Assembly: GCA_001599975.1 (NCBI GenBank)
Contig: BCIO01000002.1
Span: 434,001-498,000 of the forward strand
Reading direction: 5' to 3'
DNA: 64,000 nt
From: Cystobasidiopsis lactophilus
Taxonomy: Eukaryota; Basidiomycota; Agaricostilbomycetes; Agaricostilbales; Chionosphaeraceae
The notes under the pieces were generated by a model. The model ran no database searches. It saw nothing but the letters and a program-made list of their open reading frames with translations, and was not told the DNA's origin. How positions within the stretch are numbered: position 1 is the stretch's first letter; every line of letters begins with the position of its first letter. Made by a program: the position numbers and the translations under genes. Positions 10,795 to 21,605 of the stretch are shown in pieces.

Positions 10795-12146
10795 TCAGGT
10801 GCGTCCGAAGTCTACGACTAGAGCCGAGGTCCCGAGAACAAAGCGGAGTTGGGGGCGCGAAGGAAGCGAGCAGAGAATATGTCGATGCTGGTCGAGCTCC
10901 AACAGCTGCAGCTCGCGGAGGTTGGGCAGCGTGTTCGGCTGACCATTGAGGAGCGCGGATGCTGCGGCACAGAACTCTCCGTATTCTTCATTGCTTTCCT
11001 CGTAAGACAAGATGACCTTCTCCAATGAAGGAGGGAAGAGGCCGAAGAGGTAGGTCCAAGCTTCGTTGGGCCAAGTATTGCGGTCAACAGGAGTGGGCGG
11101 GGTAGGTGGTGGCCCGGTGTAGCGATATGGCATGATTTCAAGGCCGAATAGCCGGAGCTCTCGTAGCTTGGTGCAGTCGTTCAGATCGGGCGCCAGTAAA
11201 GGGTGGGAGAAATCGCGCATTGTGCCGAATGACGTGCGCTGAACGGGGGTCGAGAAGGCGAACCAGTCTGTCAGCTCTAAAACTTGAAGGTTGACCTCGA
11301 CAGTGCGCAATATAGCTCTCAAATCCTCGTCTGAGCAGGTTCGTTCGAGGGCGAGGTGCGTGATCGAGGTCGACAAGAGCAGGTTGTTGCCAGGCTCGAA
11401 GACGGCAATGTCACCATCAATGATGCGTTCCAGGTGAGCCAGGCGGAGCGAAGTGATCTTGGACGTGTAGTTGGGCTTTTCGAAAACGCTGCTGTCGAAC
11501 GATACGCACTGCAAGTTCACCGACTGAAGGGTCGACTGAGCCTTTTCGAGGATCGGCGAGATGCGCCAGTGATCAAAATGCTCAAAAACCGACCCCACGA
11601 CTTCTAGGGCAGTCAAGCTATCAGTGCAGAACTTTGTGGGACACCAGTCAGAGACTGAAATGGGAGGTTTAGTCTGCACGGCGAAGGGCTTACCTCTTCG
11701 CACAAGACATCCAAGCCGGCCACACAGGGCCGCCAGACCGCTAGACGTGTGAGCTTTGGCAGGCGAAGGGCCACCACGCAACCACATTCGTCGCCGCCCA
11801 GGAGGTCAGCGAGAGCTGCTTCGATTTCGTCTGCGCCTTGCCCAGCTGATGGTTTGTGGAACACTCCGTCGTCCAGCCAGAGGTGCCGCACTTGCCGGCG
11901 AAGGTGCTCGTTCTCCAGAGATGCCATGGCACGATAGAACCTCCTGTGTCGAGCCATCGACGCGTCGTCGTCGCCGAGAAGCTCGATTGTGTGATAGAGG
12001 CGGGCGCAAAGAGTGCCCCAAAGAGCTCGGCACTTGAGAGGCTCGAGATCTTGTAGGGACACCATCCGTCCAGGGCTGACGAAGCTCAGAATGACCTCCC
12101 ACACTTCAAATAGCAGCGCGCCGGCAACCAAAGCGTCGACCCCCAT
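10795..12146 (-). CDS. F-box/LRR-like protein, two exons
   Basis: Spliced product of about 429 residues. Exon 1 starts at the ATG 12144-12146 with a hydrophobic F-box-like helix (LLFEVWEVILSFV). The single intron (11632-11693, 62 nt) joins LDVLCEE to FCTDSLTALEVVGSVF in frame. The rest is leucine-rich repeats (ITSLRLAHLERI, LQVLELTDWF, LRELRLFGLEI, LRELQLLELDQHRH). Probably an SCF adaptor by analogy. It is the second member of the local F-box/LRR-like family but is clearly diverged from its 9.1 kb neighbour. The intron choice with an AAAG acceptor is inferred from frame alone. Confidence 0.72.
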
Positions 12147-12477
12147 GATGATATTCAACTTTCTCGGAATGGGCGCACGATTAAGAGTGGCGAGTGAAGG
12201 ACAGCCCGAAGTGCTATCGAGAGATCTTCTGAGAGCTTGTCGAGTGCCGCAGGGCAACGGGAAAGTCAAAGTTTGACTCTCCCTTGGTGTTGGAATGTGG
12301 CTGTTCATTTCCAAGGACAACTTGGCCTCCCGCAAGCGCCTCCAAATGCAGCCACTGGAGTGCGGCTTGTTACATGACGTCCACAATGTTGGTACGCCTG
12401 TGAGATAAGTTATCGCATTGCAAAATGCGACGAGAGGTGGCAGTGCTCCGCCACTCATCCAAGTCCCAGCTCCGGTT

Positions 12478-13695
12478 CTAACTCTTGGATGAGGCCTCGC
12501 TTGCCGACTCCCACGGGCAAATGGATTCGGAACCCGCCACAGAGGCCGCCGACCTGCGAATACCAAGTGATTCACTCTCGAGACAACAAGGTGCGACCGA
12601 GAGAGGGAGACCTTACGCATGCCAGGACCGAGAACTGCTTGCGCAGTACTTGCTGGACTCATAGACACTCGGCGTGGAGGAGTCTATCATGGTCCTGAGC
12701 TTGGCCCGAGCCCGGAGAAGCCAGATAATATAGACAGAAAGTAGACAGATCGCGAATCCGAGTCCAGCAGCAATGATAATGCCAATTTTTAAGGTGTCGA
12801 AAGGAGTACTGCTGTGCTGATTTATGGTGGGAGTTGTGAGGATAGATGAATTAGCACGAGTAGAATGGGCGCTGGCTGCGGAGGCTCCAGGCGCGGAAGG
12901 ATTAGAGGTAGGAGGGGATGATAAGACCACCGACGTCGAAGAAGTCAAAGAATCTGAAGCGCTCGTATTAAGGGGATCGTTCACAAGGGAGGATAACGAG
13001 GTAGGTGCTGAGTCTGTGGCCGAGGCATTCAAGAGCGCGAGTAGGACGTCAACGTAGTCCCAAGCCAACGTCGTGCCATTCTTTCCCTGTACTGGGCCAG
13101 TGTTTTTGAACTGGACGTTCGTCAGTTGGGCCTCGTCGTGACTTAGACAAGGCGGCCTCACGATAACGCCGTGCAGTCCTGGAGTCAACTAGCTCAGTGG
13201 GGTTAGCAGCACTCTCTTGTAAGGTCGGACAAACTTTGACCTACAACGGGACTGGAGTAGAGAGGGACTACGGCGGTAGCTTCCGAAACTCCCTCCTCGA
13301 AGCTGCTGCCGTTGAAAACCAGAATGTCGTCAATGGTGACAGAAAAGCTGCCACGAGTTTCATCTCTGCCTCCCCAAATGGTGACTTCCACAATACTCAG
13401 CGGATGAGACCTGTAGTGATAGCAAAGATCGAGTAAACTCACATCCGGAGCTGGACATTGCAAACATTGCAGAGCAGCCCTTCTCAACGCAAAAGGCTTC
13501 CTCGTTGTTGGAGTAGAGAGTTTTATTAGTCTGAATAGAGTTGTCAGAAGCCATACCATGCAGTGAATGTAAACAGCCTAACCGTTTGCCAATTGCCTTG
13601 AAGTGTCACGAAAGCACTCCCATTCTCAATCGTTACATTGGTGGCTTGGATTAAAGGTAGTATTAACAGCAGCCAGCAAAAGCGACCTTCAGGCA
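12478..13695 (-). CDS. SKG6-like one-pass membrane glycoprotein, array member 1
   Basis: Signal peptide (MPEGRFCWLLLILPLIQA), then a beta-sandwich-type ectodomain with NVTIENGSAFVTLQGNWQT, a Cys pair (CVEKGC) and VTIWG...RGSFSVTIDD. A Ser/Thr-rich, potentially O-mannosylated stalk follows, then one membrane helix (IGIIIAAGLGFAICLLSVYIIWLL) and a basic cytoplasmic tail. The frame seems to stop after SWHA, but TGGCATGC/GTAAGG there is a donor: splicing to 12561 adds a last exon ending at TAG 12478-12480. Basidiomycetes carry many such proteins; functions are mostly unknown and a cell-surface sensor or adhesin role is a guess. It is the most divergent of three tandem copies. Confidence 0.7.
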
Positions 13696-14469
13696 TTAAT
13701 GGGCATTGGGTTGGGGATTTGGAACCAACGAAAGAGGACTGCAAAGAAGAAGGGCGTCCGTCAGAGGTACGGTAAGACCTCGAACGGGACCGAATGCGCA
13801 TTTGACTGGACGGCAGGTGCCATACAGAAGACTGAGATGTGTTCAATGGACTTGGAACGTCCCCAGAGACTCGAAGGCACCTCGGTTCTTTGCAGAGGGA
13901 CGGCGAACGCCTTCTGCGAGCCACCTTGAAACCGCGTATCAGAGCGGGCGCACAGAATTTCCTTCTGAATGGATGGCTTGGAGGCCCAACAGTCATCCCA
14001 CGGCATTGTACGAAGGTGTAATGCAGACGCTGGCGCAGTGGCGCCCTTCAAGCACAGGTTCGCAGAGTCTCGGACTCGGCGATGGTTCTCCGCGTGAAAG
14101 GCATTGGCAGCAATTGGGGCGCTGACGCCTAGCGTTTTTGCATTGGATCATTGGATACTGTTGGTCTGCACACGTGGGAAGCTGGGGGCAGAGCATTCGC
14201 ATTCGATAGCATTCAGTCGACGTTCCCAAGACAGCGGGCGCACCGCGCAAACAGCAGCTGAGGCTCAGAGTTAGCCAATCATCGACTTTTGGTCGCACAG
14301 GTATCTATAACCATATCTAGGGCTCCGAATAGCTTTACAACACTATAAGATAAACCGATGAACTAAAGCTGCCGACCGCCTCGATTTTGCCACTGGCTTG
14401 TTCCCCTCTTGCCAGTTGACCAAGCATACTGCCCGACACTTCACATTTTAGAGCGAGAGAAGATGGAGT
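13696..14469. other. Promoter of glycoprotein 1 and 3' flank of glycoprotein 2
   Basis: About 775 bp without a convincing gene. The segment just downstream of glycoprotein 2 (about 14380-14470) resembles the segment downstream of glycoprotein 3 (about 16500-16630), consistent with duplication units that include flanks. A near-palindromic or structured element was not seen. Confidence 0.35.
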
Positions 14470-15824
14470 CTATCGAGCTGGAGCTAGTGTTGCCGCTATC
14501 GACTTCGCATCTCTGCGCAAGCGAGACCGCATCAGAATTAGCGCAGTCTCGTTGATTCCAAGGAGACCCTATTACTTACGCATGCCAATAATAGGTACTG
14601 CTTGCATCGGATAGCCCCTCTACGTCCGAGTTCCGGTGGCTTTTTCGCCGGCGGGTGAGGAAATAGAGGGCGGCCACGCAGCACAGAACGACTGCTATGC
14701 AGGACGCGGCAATCAAGCTGGTTCTTGCAGCAGATGCCGAGGAGCGAGAAGATGGTGGTTTATGGCTTGCTGTTGCTGCTTGGGAGCTGCTCGAGACAAA
14801 AGTGTCAGGGTCTGCCGCAGGAAGCGTCGCTGACAAGACGCCCTCGTCGCTCGTCTCCGCTGCGCCTTGCGTTGCTTGACTGTTTGTTGTTGAAGGGGTT
14901 TGGATTGTGATGGCGGAAGACTGAAGACCGGACGTGGTGGTAGTATATAAGTAAGCAAGCGACGCCGGTGGCGACTCGCCAAACGCAAAATCCGCGAAGA
15001 TGTCCACAAAGTCCCAGACCTGACTATCAGCTCAGTTTTTGTCGGTTTGAGTGGGAATATGGCCATGCTGTCGCACCATTTTGGTTCCCTTGTTGTCCCC
15101 AAAGGGTCCGGTGTTGTTATACTGCGGCATGTTAAGCGGACTGCTTGAAATATAGAGCAGATAAGTCGCTGACCTCAACAAGATGAAACCCATTGACAAG
15201 CTGAGACGTCCAAAGATGTCAGACTGGCCACCACTAGCCATGTCAAACAGCTTGGCGGGCTGGCTCACATTGCCAACGGTAAATAGGACCGATTGAATTG
15301 CGGTGTCAGTGCCATCGGTTGCATCTGCACTCCAACTGTTGCCTTCGGCCACTTGCTTCTCATCGAGCGAGATTGTGAAAGAGCCGTGGTCAGGCCCTCT
15401 GAATAGATGCTCAGTCACTGCAGCAATTTACCATCACAGCGCTCCTACCTGTTGCCCCATAGTGTGACTGGGCAGTCTCGCGATAAGACAATGACACAGA
15501 AAACAGAAAATGAAGTCCGACGAAGAACGCACATGCCGATCCCCAAAACGTAAATTGGACAGAACATCCCGTGTCGATGCAGGAAGACAAGTGTCCTTGA
15601 GAATATGCAGATCCAGATACCTGGCAAAAGGGCATCAGCGTGATCTTGCTTATAGCAAGACAAAGAGTTCGGCGCGTGAGGTAACTTACAGTTCGCCATG
15701 TGCCCGAACTCGCGGCGAAGCCGCTATAATTGTCGATAGTGACATTGTGAGGGCCTGCGTATACCGATACAAAAAGTATAGAAGTGAATGCGGACCAGCA
15801 AAGCAAGCGTCGGGCAGAATTCAT
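14470..15824 (-). CDS. SKG6-like one-pass membrane glycoprotein, array member 2
   Basis: Starts with a signal peptide (MNSARRLLCWSAFTSILFVS). The spliced ectodomain reads GPHNVTIDNYSGFAASSGTW, then CIDTGCSVQFTFWG, FTLWGNRGPDHGSFTISLD and NGFHLVEYNNTGPFGDNKG, i.e. a galactose-binding-like beta-sandwich with the xWGxxGPDHG turn, followed by VWDFVDIFADF. A long Ser/Thr stalk, a membrane helix (TSLIAASCIAVVLCCVAALY) and an RRRK stop-transfer follow. A donor inside TATTGGCATGC/GTAAGT leads to a final exon encoding DAKSIAATLAPAR, stop at 14470-14472. It is closest to array member 3; introns and the hidden last exon correspond one to one. Confidence 0.78.
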
Positions 15825-16628
15825 AGAGTGCTGGACATCCGGGAACCGTGTCTGGCAAGGACGTGGACGTAGGCAGTGAGAGATCTCCTATGCACCTCCT
15901 TTAGGCGCCCGGCCGCAAGAGTCGTACTCGGAGGGTCCAGACGATGGTCGGCGACTTGAGACGGGCGGTTCAGAGCCCGTGCCTGGCGCGTTTTGAACAT
16001 CTGTTGCCACAGGAAGGAGGTCGAACCCGTCTAATGCCTTCATTTCGTTCAACAGACGAGAGCCAACGCGTCTCGAAACTACCCATGAAACGAGAGACTT
16101 CGAGAGACTTGATTCGAATGGCCACCCCTCGCCAATCCTACGAGTTTCAAAGCTCTCTTAGGCCAGTCAAAGAGGTCATCAAGGTATACTGAGAAGTTCT
16201 TGAGACGCATTCGCGTAATGAGAACCGGACAGAACGAGGCGACATCTTCTGAGAGGCTTCGCGGCGCAACCCGAAAATTCAACCTTGGCGATGCCAGCCA
16301 CGAGAGTCTGGCCTTAAGTTGAGGATAAACAATGGTGTTCAAGAGCGATTGCTAAACACAAGGCCAGGTGCAAGCGTAATAGCAGATCGAGCAGCACCAA
16401 CCGCAAAACGCGAAGCGACAGGGGACTCGCGATATCGCGTGGTCCCAGGGCCACATCGAAAGGACATCCTGATTGTCATAATTTAAATGCGAAAGAAAGC
16501 TCGAAGTGTTCAAAACGTCGTCTCGAGTTCGCCACCGGCTTGGACCATCAGCACTTAGTCCACCGGGTCGAACAAGCGTGCTGGCTGATGCCTCACATGC
16601 AGACCATGTTGGGAGAGGAGCATGAAGC
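15825..16628. repeat. Duplicated upstream region of glycoprotein 2
   Basis: The part at about 16060-16270 is clearly related to about 18200-18425 (shared strings such as GAGAGGCTTCGCGG and GAGAACCGGA). Each lies upstream of one of the two closest glycoprotein genes, so the duplicated unit includes the promoter. Frames in it are shadows. No gene is supported. Confidence 0.55.
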
Positions 16629-17968
16629 TTATCGATCCGGAGCCATTGTTGCCGCTATCGACTTTGCGTCCCTGCAGAAACGAGGCCCCATCAAAGTCAG
16701 CGCTGTGTCGTTGAGCCCAGAAAAGGACCAATACTTACGCATGCCAGTAATAGGTGCTACTAGCGTCCGAAACATCCTCTGCGTCCACATTCGACCTCGG
16801 TTGGACCTTTCGCCGTCGAGTTAGGAAGTAAAGGGCGACCACGCAGAGCAGAACGACTGCTATCGAGCATGCCGCGATAATGCTGGTTCTTGAAGAAGAA
16901 GAAGGAGTAGAATGCGAAGATGGGAGATTGAGTTTTTGACTCGCTGTTTGGGAGCTGGTTGACGACAGGGTCGCAGAACCAGATGCTGGAGGGGTTACAG
17001 ACATGAAGGCATCGTTCGACGTCCCCGCTCCGCTCTGTGAGTCTTGAGTTGCTTTTCCGAGAGTTTCAGTTGCACTGGAGGACGAATGCGATGCCGATGT
17101 GGTGGCCAGGGCAGGAGAGGTCACTGACGCCGGCGGCGCTTCACCGTAGCCAAACTCCGCGAAGACAGCTGCAAAGTCCCACACCTGCTTGAAGCTAAGC
17201 CTTTGCTGCAAGTTCGATTCCATGGGGTACAAAGTCGACGCACCATTTTCGTTCCCTTGTTGTCCCCGAAAGATCCGGCGTTTGTATACTGCAGCGACTT
17301 AGATTTACCGTCTTCAGCAAGGGCGACTAGGTGACTCACCTGAATAAGGTGAAATCCGTTGGCAAGCTGAGAGCCCCCAAAACGTCAGCTTGACCAAGCC
17401 TTCGGAAGCATTAGAAGCCGTGCTCACATTGGCAACCGTGTAAAGGACCGACTGAACGGCAGTGTCACTCCCATCGGTAGCATCTTCACTCCAGCTGTTG
17501 CCCTCATAAACCTGCTTGCCATCAAGCGCAATCGTAAAGGCGCCGTGGTCCGGCCCTCTAGACGTATGTGAGCCGCCGCATTATTTACGACGAACTAAGG
17601 TCGCACCTGTTGCCCCATAGAGTGACTACGTTTTCGTTCGATTATTATGGGCTAAAGTCAAGCACTTCAGGTCAAATACGCACACGCTGCACCAAACATT
17701 GAGAAATTGACATAGCAGCCCGTGTCGGCGCAGGAGGCCAAGTGCCCTTCAGAGTAGGCATCTCCGTCGATCTAGTTGTGAGTCGGGATCATCATGCTCA
17801 GGCCAAGTCGAGAAGGTGGCAAGAGCAGCTCACCGTCTGCCAGGCGCCCGAGCTCTGTGCAAATCCGTTGCCTTGGTCAATGGTAATATTACTGGGGCCA
17901 GCAAGTACTGCTTTGAGGAGAATCGGAGCTAATGCAGACAAGCAAAGCAAGCGGTAGGAGGATGGCAT
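16629..17968 (-). CDS. SKG6-like one-pass membrane glycoprotein, array member 3
   Basis: Signal peptide (MPSSYRLLCLSALAPILLKA) from the ATG 17966-17968; an in-frame ATG 27 bp upstream is also possible. The ectodomain has GPSNITIDQGNGFAQSSGAW, CADTGCYVNFSMFG, RGPDHGAFTIALDGKQV and LANGFHLIQYTNAGSFGDNK, then VWDFAAVFAEFGYGEAPPAS. A Ser/Thr stalk is followed by a helix (TSIIAACSIAVVLLCVVALY) and RRRK. The apparent stop after YYWHA is again a GTAAGT donor; the final exon encodes DAKSIAATMAPDR with TAA at 16629-16631. The match of this tail to member 2 is the main evidence that the exon is real. Confidence 0.78.
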
Positions 17969-18811
17969 GCCGCAGTGGCATCCAGGATGGTGCACGTCCA
18001 GGACGGAAACCGAGCCTTGTCTCGTAAAGGGCGGACGCGCAGGCTCAGAAGATGTGTCTTAGGCACATTCTTCAGACAAGGGCGCCACAAGCACCTTCTC
18101 GCGTCTGAACGTTTGCCGGCAACTTGGACGATTGTTCTAGAGCATGTTTCCCGGCAGGTATTGCCTCAGGAAGCAAATTGAACCGGTCAAAGAGCTTCAT
18201 ATCGTTCATGGGATGAGAGCCAGCATGTCTTGAAACTGTCCATGAAACGAGAGGTAGAGAGAGACCAAGTTCGAGAGGCCTCCTACGGACCCTCCTACGG
18301 GTTTCAAGGCCGTCCTAAACAAGTCGCAGTAAGTCATGAAAATGCACTGAGCAGGTCTTGAGACGCGTGAGTGAAACGAGAACCGGAGAGAACGGGACGA
18401 CGGCTTCTGAGAGGCTTCGCGGAGCAACCAGAAAGGCCCAGAGCTAGCCATACCAGGAAAGCAGTTCGTCTTGGGGTAAAAGATACACATAAGCCATGCT
18501 TAAGAGCGATGGCCGAATGCTGAGGCGTGTCACCACCTGAAGCTGGTGCACACCAAATCATGCAGGTCCGCAGACCAGAGTGAGGCATCAGAGGCGCGAC
18601 TGGGCACCCGTGATGGGCTTCCATTGATGGCAAGGAGTCAACACCACTAGGCAGCGTGCAAGCCACGAGCGGAACACCAGATTTTTGGCTGACATCGAAG
18701 GAGCAGCTTAAGCTTGACCTTCGACCTCGACTGCCGCCCTCTTTGACTTATGGAAGTGGAGTGCGTCTCGCGTTCACCTTCAGCCAGATTATGCACTATT
18801 GCTCATGCCAG
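17969..18811. repeat. Duplicated upstream region of glycoprotein 3 and Pol delta subunit promoter
   Basis: About 840 bp. The portion near 18200-18425 is the diverged copy of the region upstream of glycoprotein 2. The right part must hold the promoter of the divergent replication gene. No additional gene seen. Confidence 0.5.
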
Positions 18812-20616
18812 ATGCATTACAGCGAGCCAGCTCCGAAGGCGTCGACGAGCCGGTTGACAGCAACTCGAGGCGACGCGGTGAGCTCGCCCTTGCCCCTCGG
18901 CGCGCACAATGCGACGGACGCTGAATCTGAGGTGCCACACACAGCCCAATGGCTTCCTGCTGGGCAAAGGCAAGGGCAAGGAGTACAACAAGCAATTCGC
19001 CAACATTTACTTCCTCCGCCTCGCCAAGCTCAAGAAGCGGCTCCAGGCGCGCGCCAAAGCCCAATGGAGCGTCATGCCCGGCAGCAGCGTCAAGCCTAAG
19101 ATGATGAACCGCGTGCTCGACGTCGACCAGGGCGTCATGTGCTGGATCGTGGGCACCATTTACCTCGACATGAAGCTCAAGCCGAATGTCCTCGAGGAGC
19201 TGTCCCGCGAGGTGATTTTGGCCTCACTGCATGTTCAAGGACACTACTCAAAGGATGCAACAGCACAACCTGGTCGTGCCGCCGCCGCTGGAAAAGATCT
19301 GGTCGGACGGCGACATTGTCAGCTTGGAAGATGAGTCCGGCCGGGTCAGGCTGGTCGGCGACCGCATTGCCAAGTCCAAGTGGAAGCTGGTCACAGGTTG
19401 GTCCTCGCACCCTGCCCTTAGACCGCAGTCGATTCTAAAAGCTTGCCACAAAACCAACAGGCGTGATCGCGGCCGTGCTGGGTGCCGAAACCCCGGCGGG
19501 CGACTTTGAAGTGGTGGACGTGTGCTTTGCCGGCCTGCCAGAGCAAAAAGAGAAGCCCAAGAAGGAGGGCGACGACAAGGGCTCGTGGATCGCGCTGGTG
19601 TCCGGCATGGAGCTGGGTGGCAAGGAGGACAAGGACGACTTCAAAGTCGACCTGCTCGCTGAATACCTCACTGGCGAGCTGGGCCAAACTCAGGTGCGTC
19701 AGCTTCGCAACCTCATTCCGTTGAGAATTGTTGCGGAGGTGCGACACAGGACGCGGCCGAGATCTCGCACTTGATTCTGGCCGGCAACTCGATGGCCCAG
19801 CCGGTGCGGACGGTCGAGGAGAGCGTCAAGAAGAAGGAGAAGGTGCGGTACGGCTACGACTCGCGCACCTACTCGGCCAAGCCGACCCAGGCTTTGAACC
19901 GCTTCCTGGGCACCGTCCTGCCGTCCATCGACTGCTCGCTGCTGCCCGGCGAGAAGGACCCGACCATCCCGACCATGCCCCAGCAGCCTCTGCACCCCGG
20001 ATTGCTGGCCGAGAGCATGGTCTACGAGAACGCCTTTAAGTGCGAGACCAACCCGGCTTGGATCGAGCTGGACGGGACGTCGTGCGTTTGGCATTTGCCT
20101 TAGCCCTCGTCCGAACTGTGGCTCAAATCCGTTTCGGTCTCCACAGATTCCTTGGTAGCTCAGGCCAAAACGTGGACGACATCTTCAAGTACCTGGACGA
20201 GGACGACCGGCTGGAGATGGCGCGCTACACCCTCGAGTGGTCGCACCTAGCGCCGACGGCTCCTGACACTCTCTGTGCGTTTTCATCTCACCGTTCAGAG
20301 ATTGGTTTCTGAACTGATCCCGGCCACGCGCAGGGTGCTACCCGTTCAGCGACGACGACCCGTTCATCCTCTCCCAAGCTCCCCACGTTTACTTCATTGG
20401 CAATCAGCCCGAATTCCGGACAGAGCTCATAGAAGGTTTGTCCGCACTACCTCTGAGTCATCAGTGGCATTTCTAATCCTCGAACATCGGGTCGGAACAG
20501 GCGATGAAGGCCAACAAGTCCGCGTCGTGCTGCTCCCCCGGTTCTGCGAGACGGGCGAGGTGGCGTTGGTGAACACGGCCACTTTGGAGGTCAAGAAGGT
20601 CTCGTTTGGGTGCTAG
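18812..20616 (+). CDS. POL31: DNA polymerase delta small (B) subunit
   Basis: Pol31/Cdc1/POLD2 bridges the catalytic subunit and the third subunit of DNA polymerase delta and is essential for replication. Spliced blocks: KEYNKQFANIYFLRLAKLK (OB-fold entry), VKPKMMNRVLDV, CWIVGTIYLDMKLKPNVLEEL, DESGRVRLVGDRI, then the phosphodiesterase-like domain: WIALVSGMELGGK, HLILAGNSMAQPV, RFLGTVLPSIDCSLLPGEKD, LHPGLLAESM, FLGSSGQNVDDIFKY, APTAPDTLGCYPFSDDDPFI, PHVYFIGNQPEF and VRVVLLPRF. The metal-binding residues are not conserved as in active phosphatases, as usual for this family. The start (MHYSEPAPKAS) is the ATG that stays in frame with the second exon; the N-terminus is less certain. About six introns. 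Confidence 0.93.
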
Positions 20617-20721
20617 ACCGACTTTCACGCTTCGAAATGGAGCACACTACTTGTGCCACGTCTGATTGCAGCAAGGAGTATCAAAATGGGTGGGTATATC
20701 GACCTCGCTCTTGAGGTCGGC

Positions 20722-21064
20722 TTAGGCGGCGGCGGCGGCTTTGCTTTTGACTTCGGAGAGGACTTCCCTGAAGTGGGCGCCAGTCTCCACTCTCCACTCT
20801 TTCATCTCGCCCCTGAGCTCTTTGTGGTCGCTCTTTAAGCTCTGCAAATCGTCCCGAATAAGCAAACCACTTTGGCCACCCAGAGCCCCTACACACAATG
20901 TAGACGTAAAGGCCGCCCAAGCCAAAAGTGCTCGCCAGCGTTGCTACCTGGCCCCAAGTGACGGCGATCTGGCCCTCCAAAGGGTATTTGGCTTTGGGAA
21001 GTGGGGTCTGCATATACGGTCCGCGAGCTCTGGGAGAGCTGCGATGGATTGTACGGCGCAGCAT
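20722..21064 (-). CDS. Small membrane protein with coiled coil, possibly mitochondrial
   Basis: A 95-residue protein from two exons (20897-21064 and 20722-20841; the 55-nt intron begins GTGTGT and ends TTGCAG). The N-terminus is Arg/Ser/Pro-rich without acids (MLRRTIHRSSPRARG), as in mitochondrial presequences. One short membrane segment follows (VATLASTFGLGGLYVYI), then a charged helix (SLKSDHKELRGEMKEWRVE) likely to coil, ending in an Ala run. I do not recognise the family. It diverges from the ribose-phosphate isomerase gene with about 540 bp between. Confidence 0.55.
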
Positions 21065-21605
21065 AGGTGAACTTGGGTTGAACCTGGTCAAGAGAAGAAG
21101 GGCTGACTCCGTCACGCCTAAGCGATCTTTCTGACTGCGAAGCTGCCCGAGTACACAGTCTTGTGCATCCCTCTGCCACCGCTCGCCTTCGCCACCACCG
21201 CGCTTCGAGCTGGTCAATTTCACATGCTCGCCGCCTCTCCTCCCGCTGCCCTCGCTCATTTTCGACGGCGCTCCCCGGTGTTCTCCGCGCAAGCTAGCAA
21301 GAGGTGCCGAGTTGGTGCATTCTAAGCGCCTGGCCTCGGTGTGGCACGGGAGAAAGTTGTTCGCCCTGCTCTGAAAATCGTTCCGAAGGATGGCCTTGGA
21401 GGCGATTTACTCCGCATTGCTCTCTCCACATCAACCCCAGCCTGCTTGAGTTACCACTGAGGTGTTCTCTTATAAGCCCCCAAAGCCCTTAGACGAGCGA
21501 AGGCCCAAACCCGCAACTTCTCCGTCATCGAGTGTGCAGCACGCAAACAAACTTTTTGGCCCTCATTGCAGCTCTTGCTCCTCCCCCGCCAGTAATTGAC
21601 AGCAA

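Noticed and set aside
14330-14480. Sequence similar to 16480-16640, considered as a transposon end
   Set aside because: Explained by duplication of the glycoprotein units with their 3' flanks; no inverted repeats.
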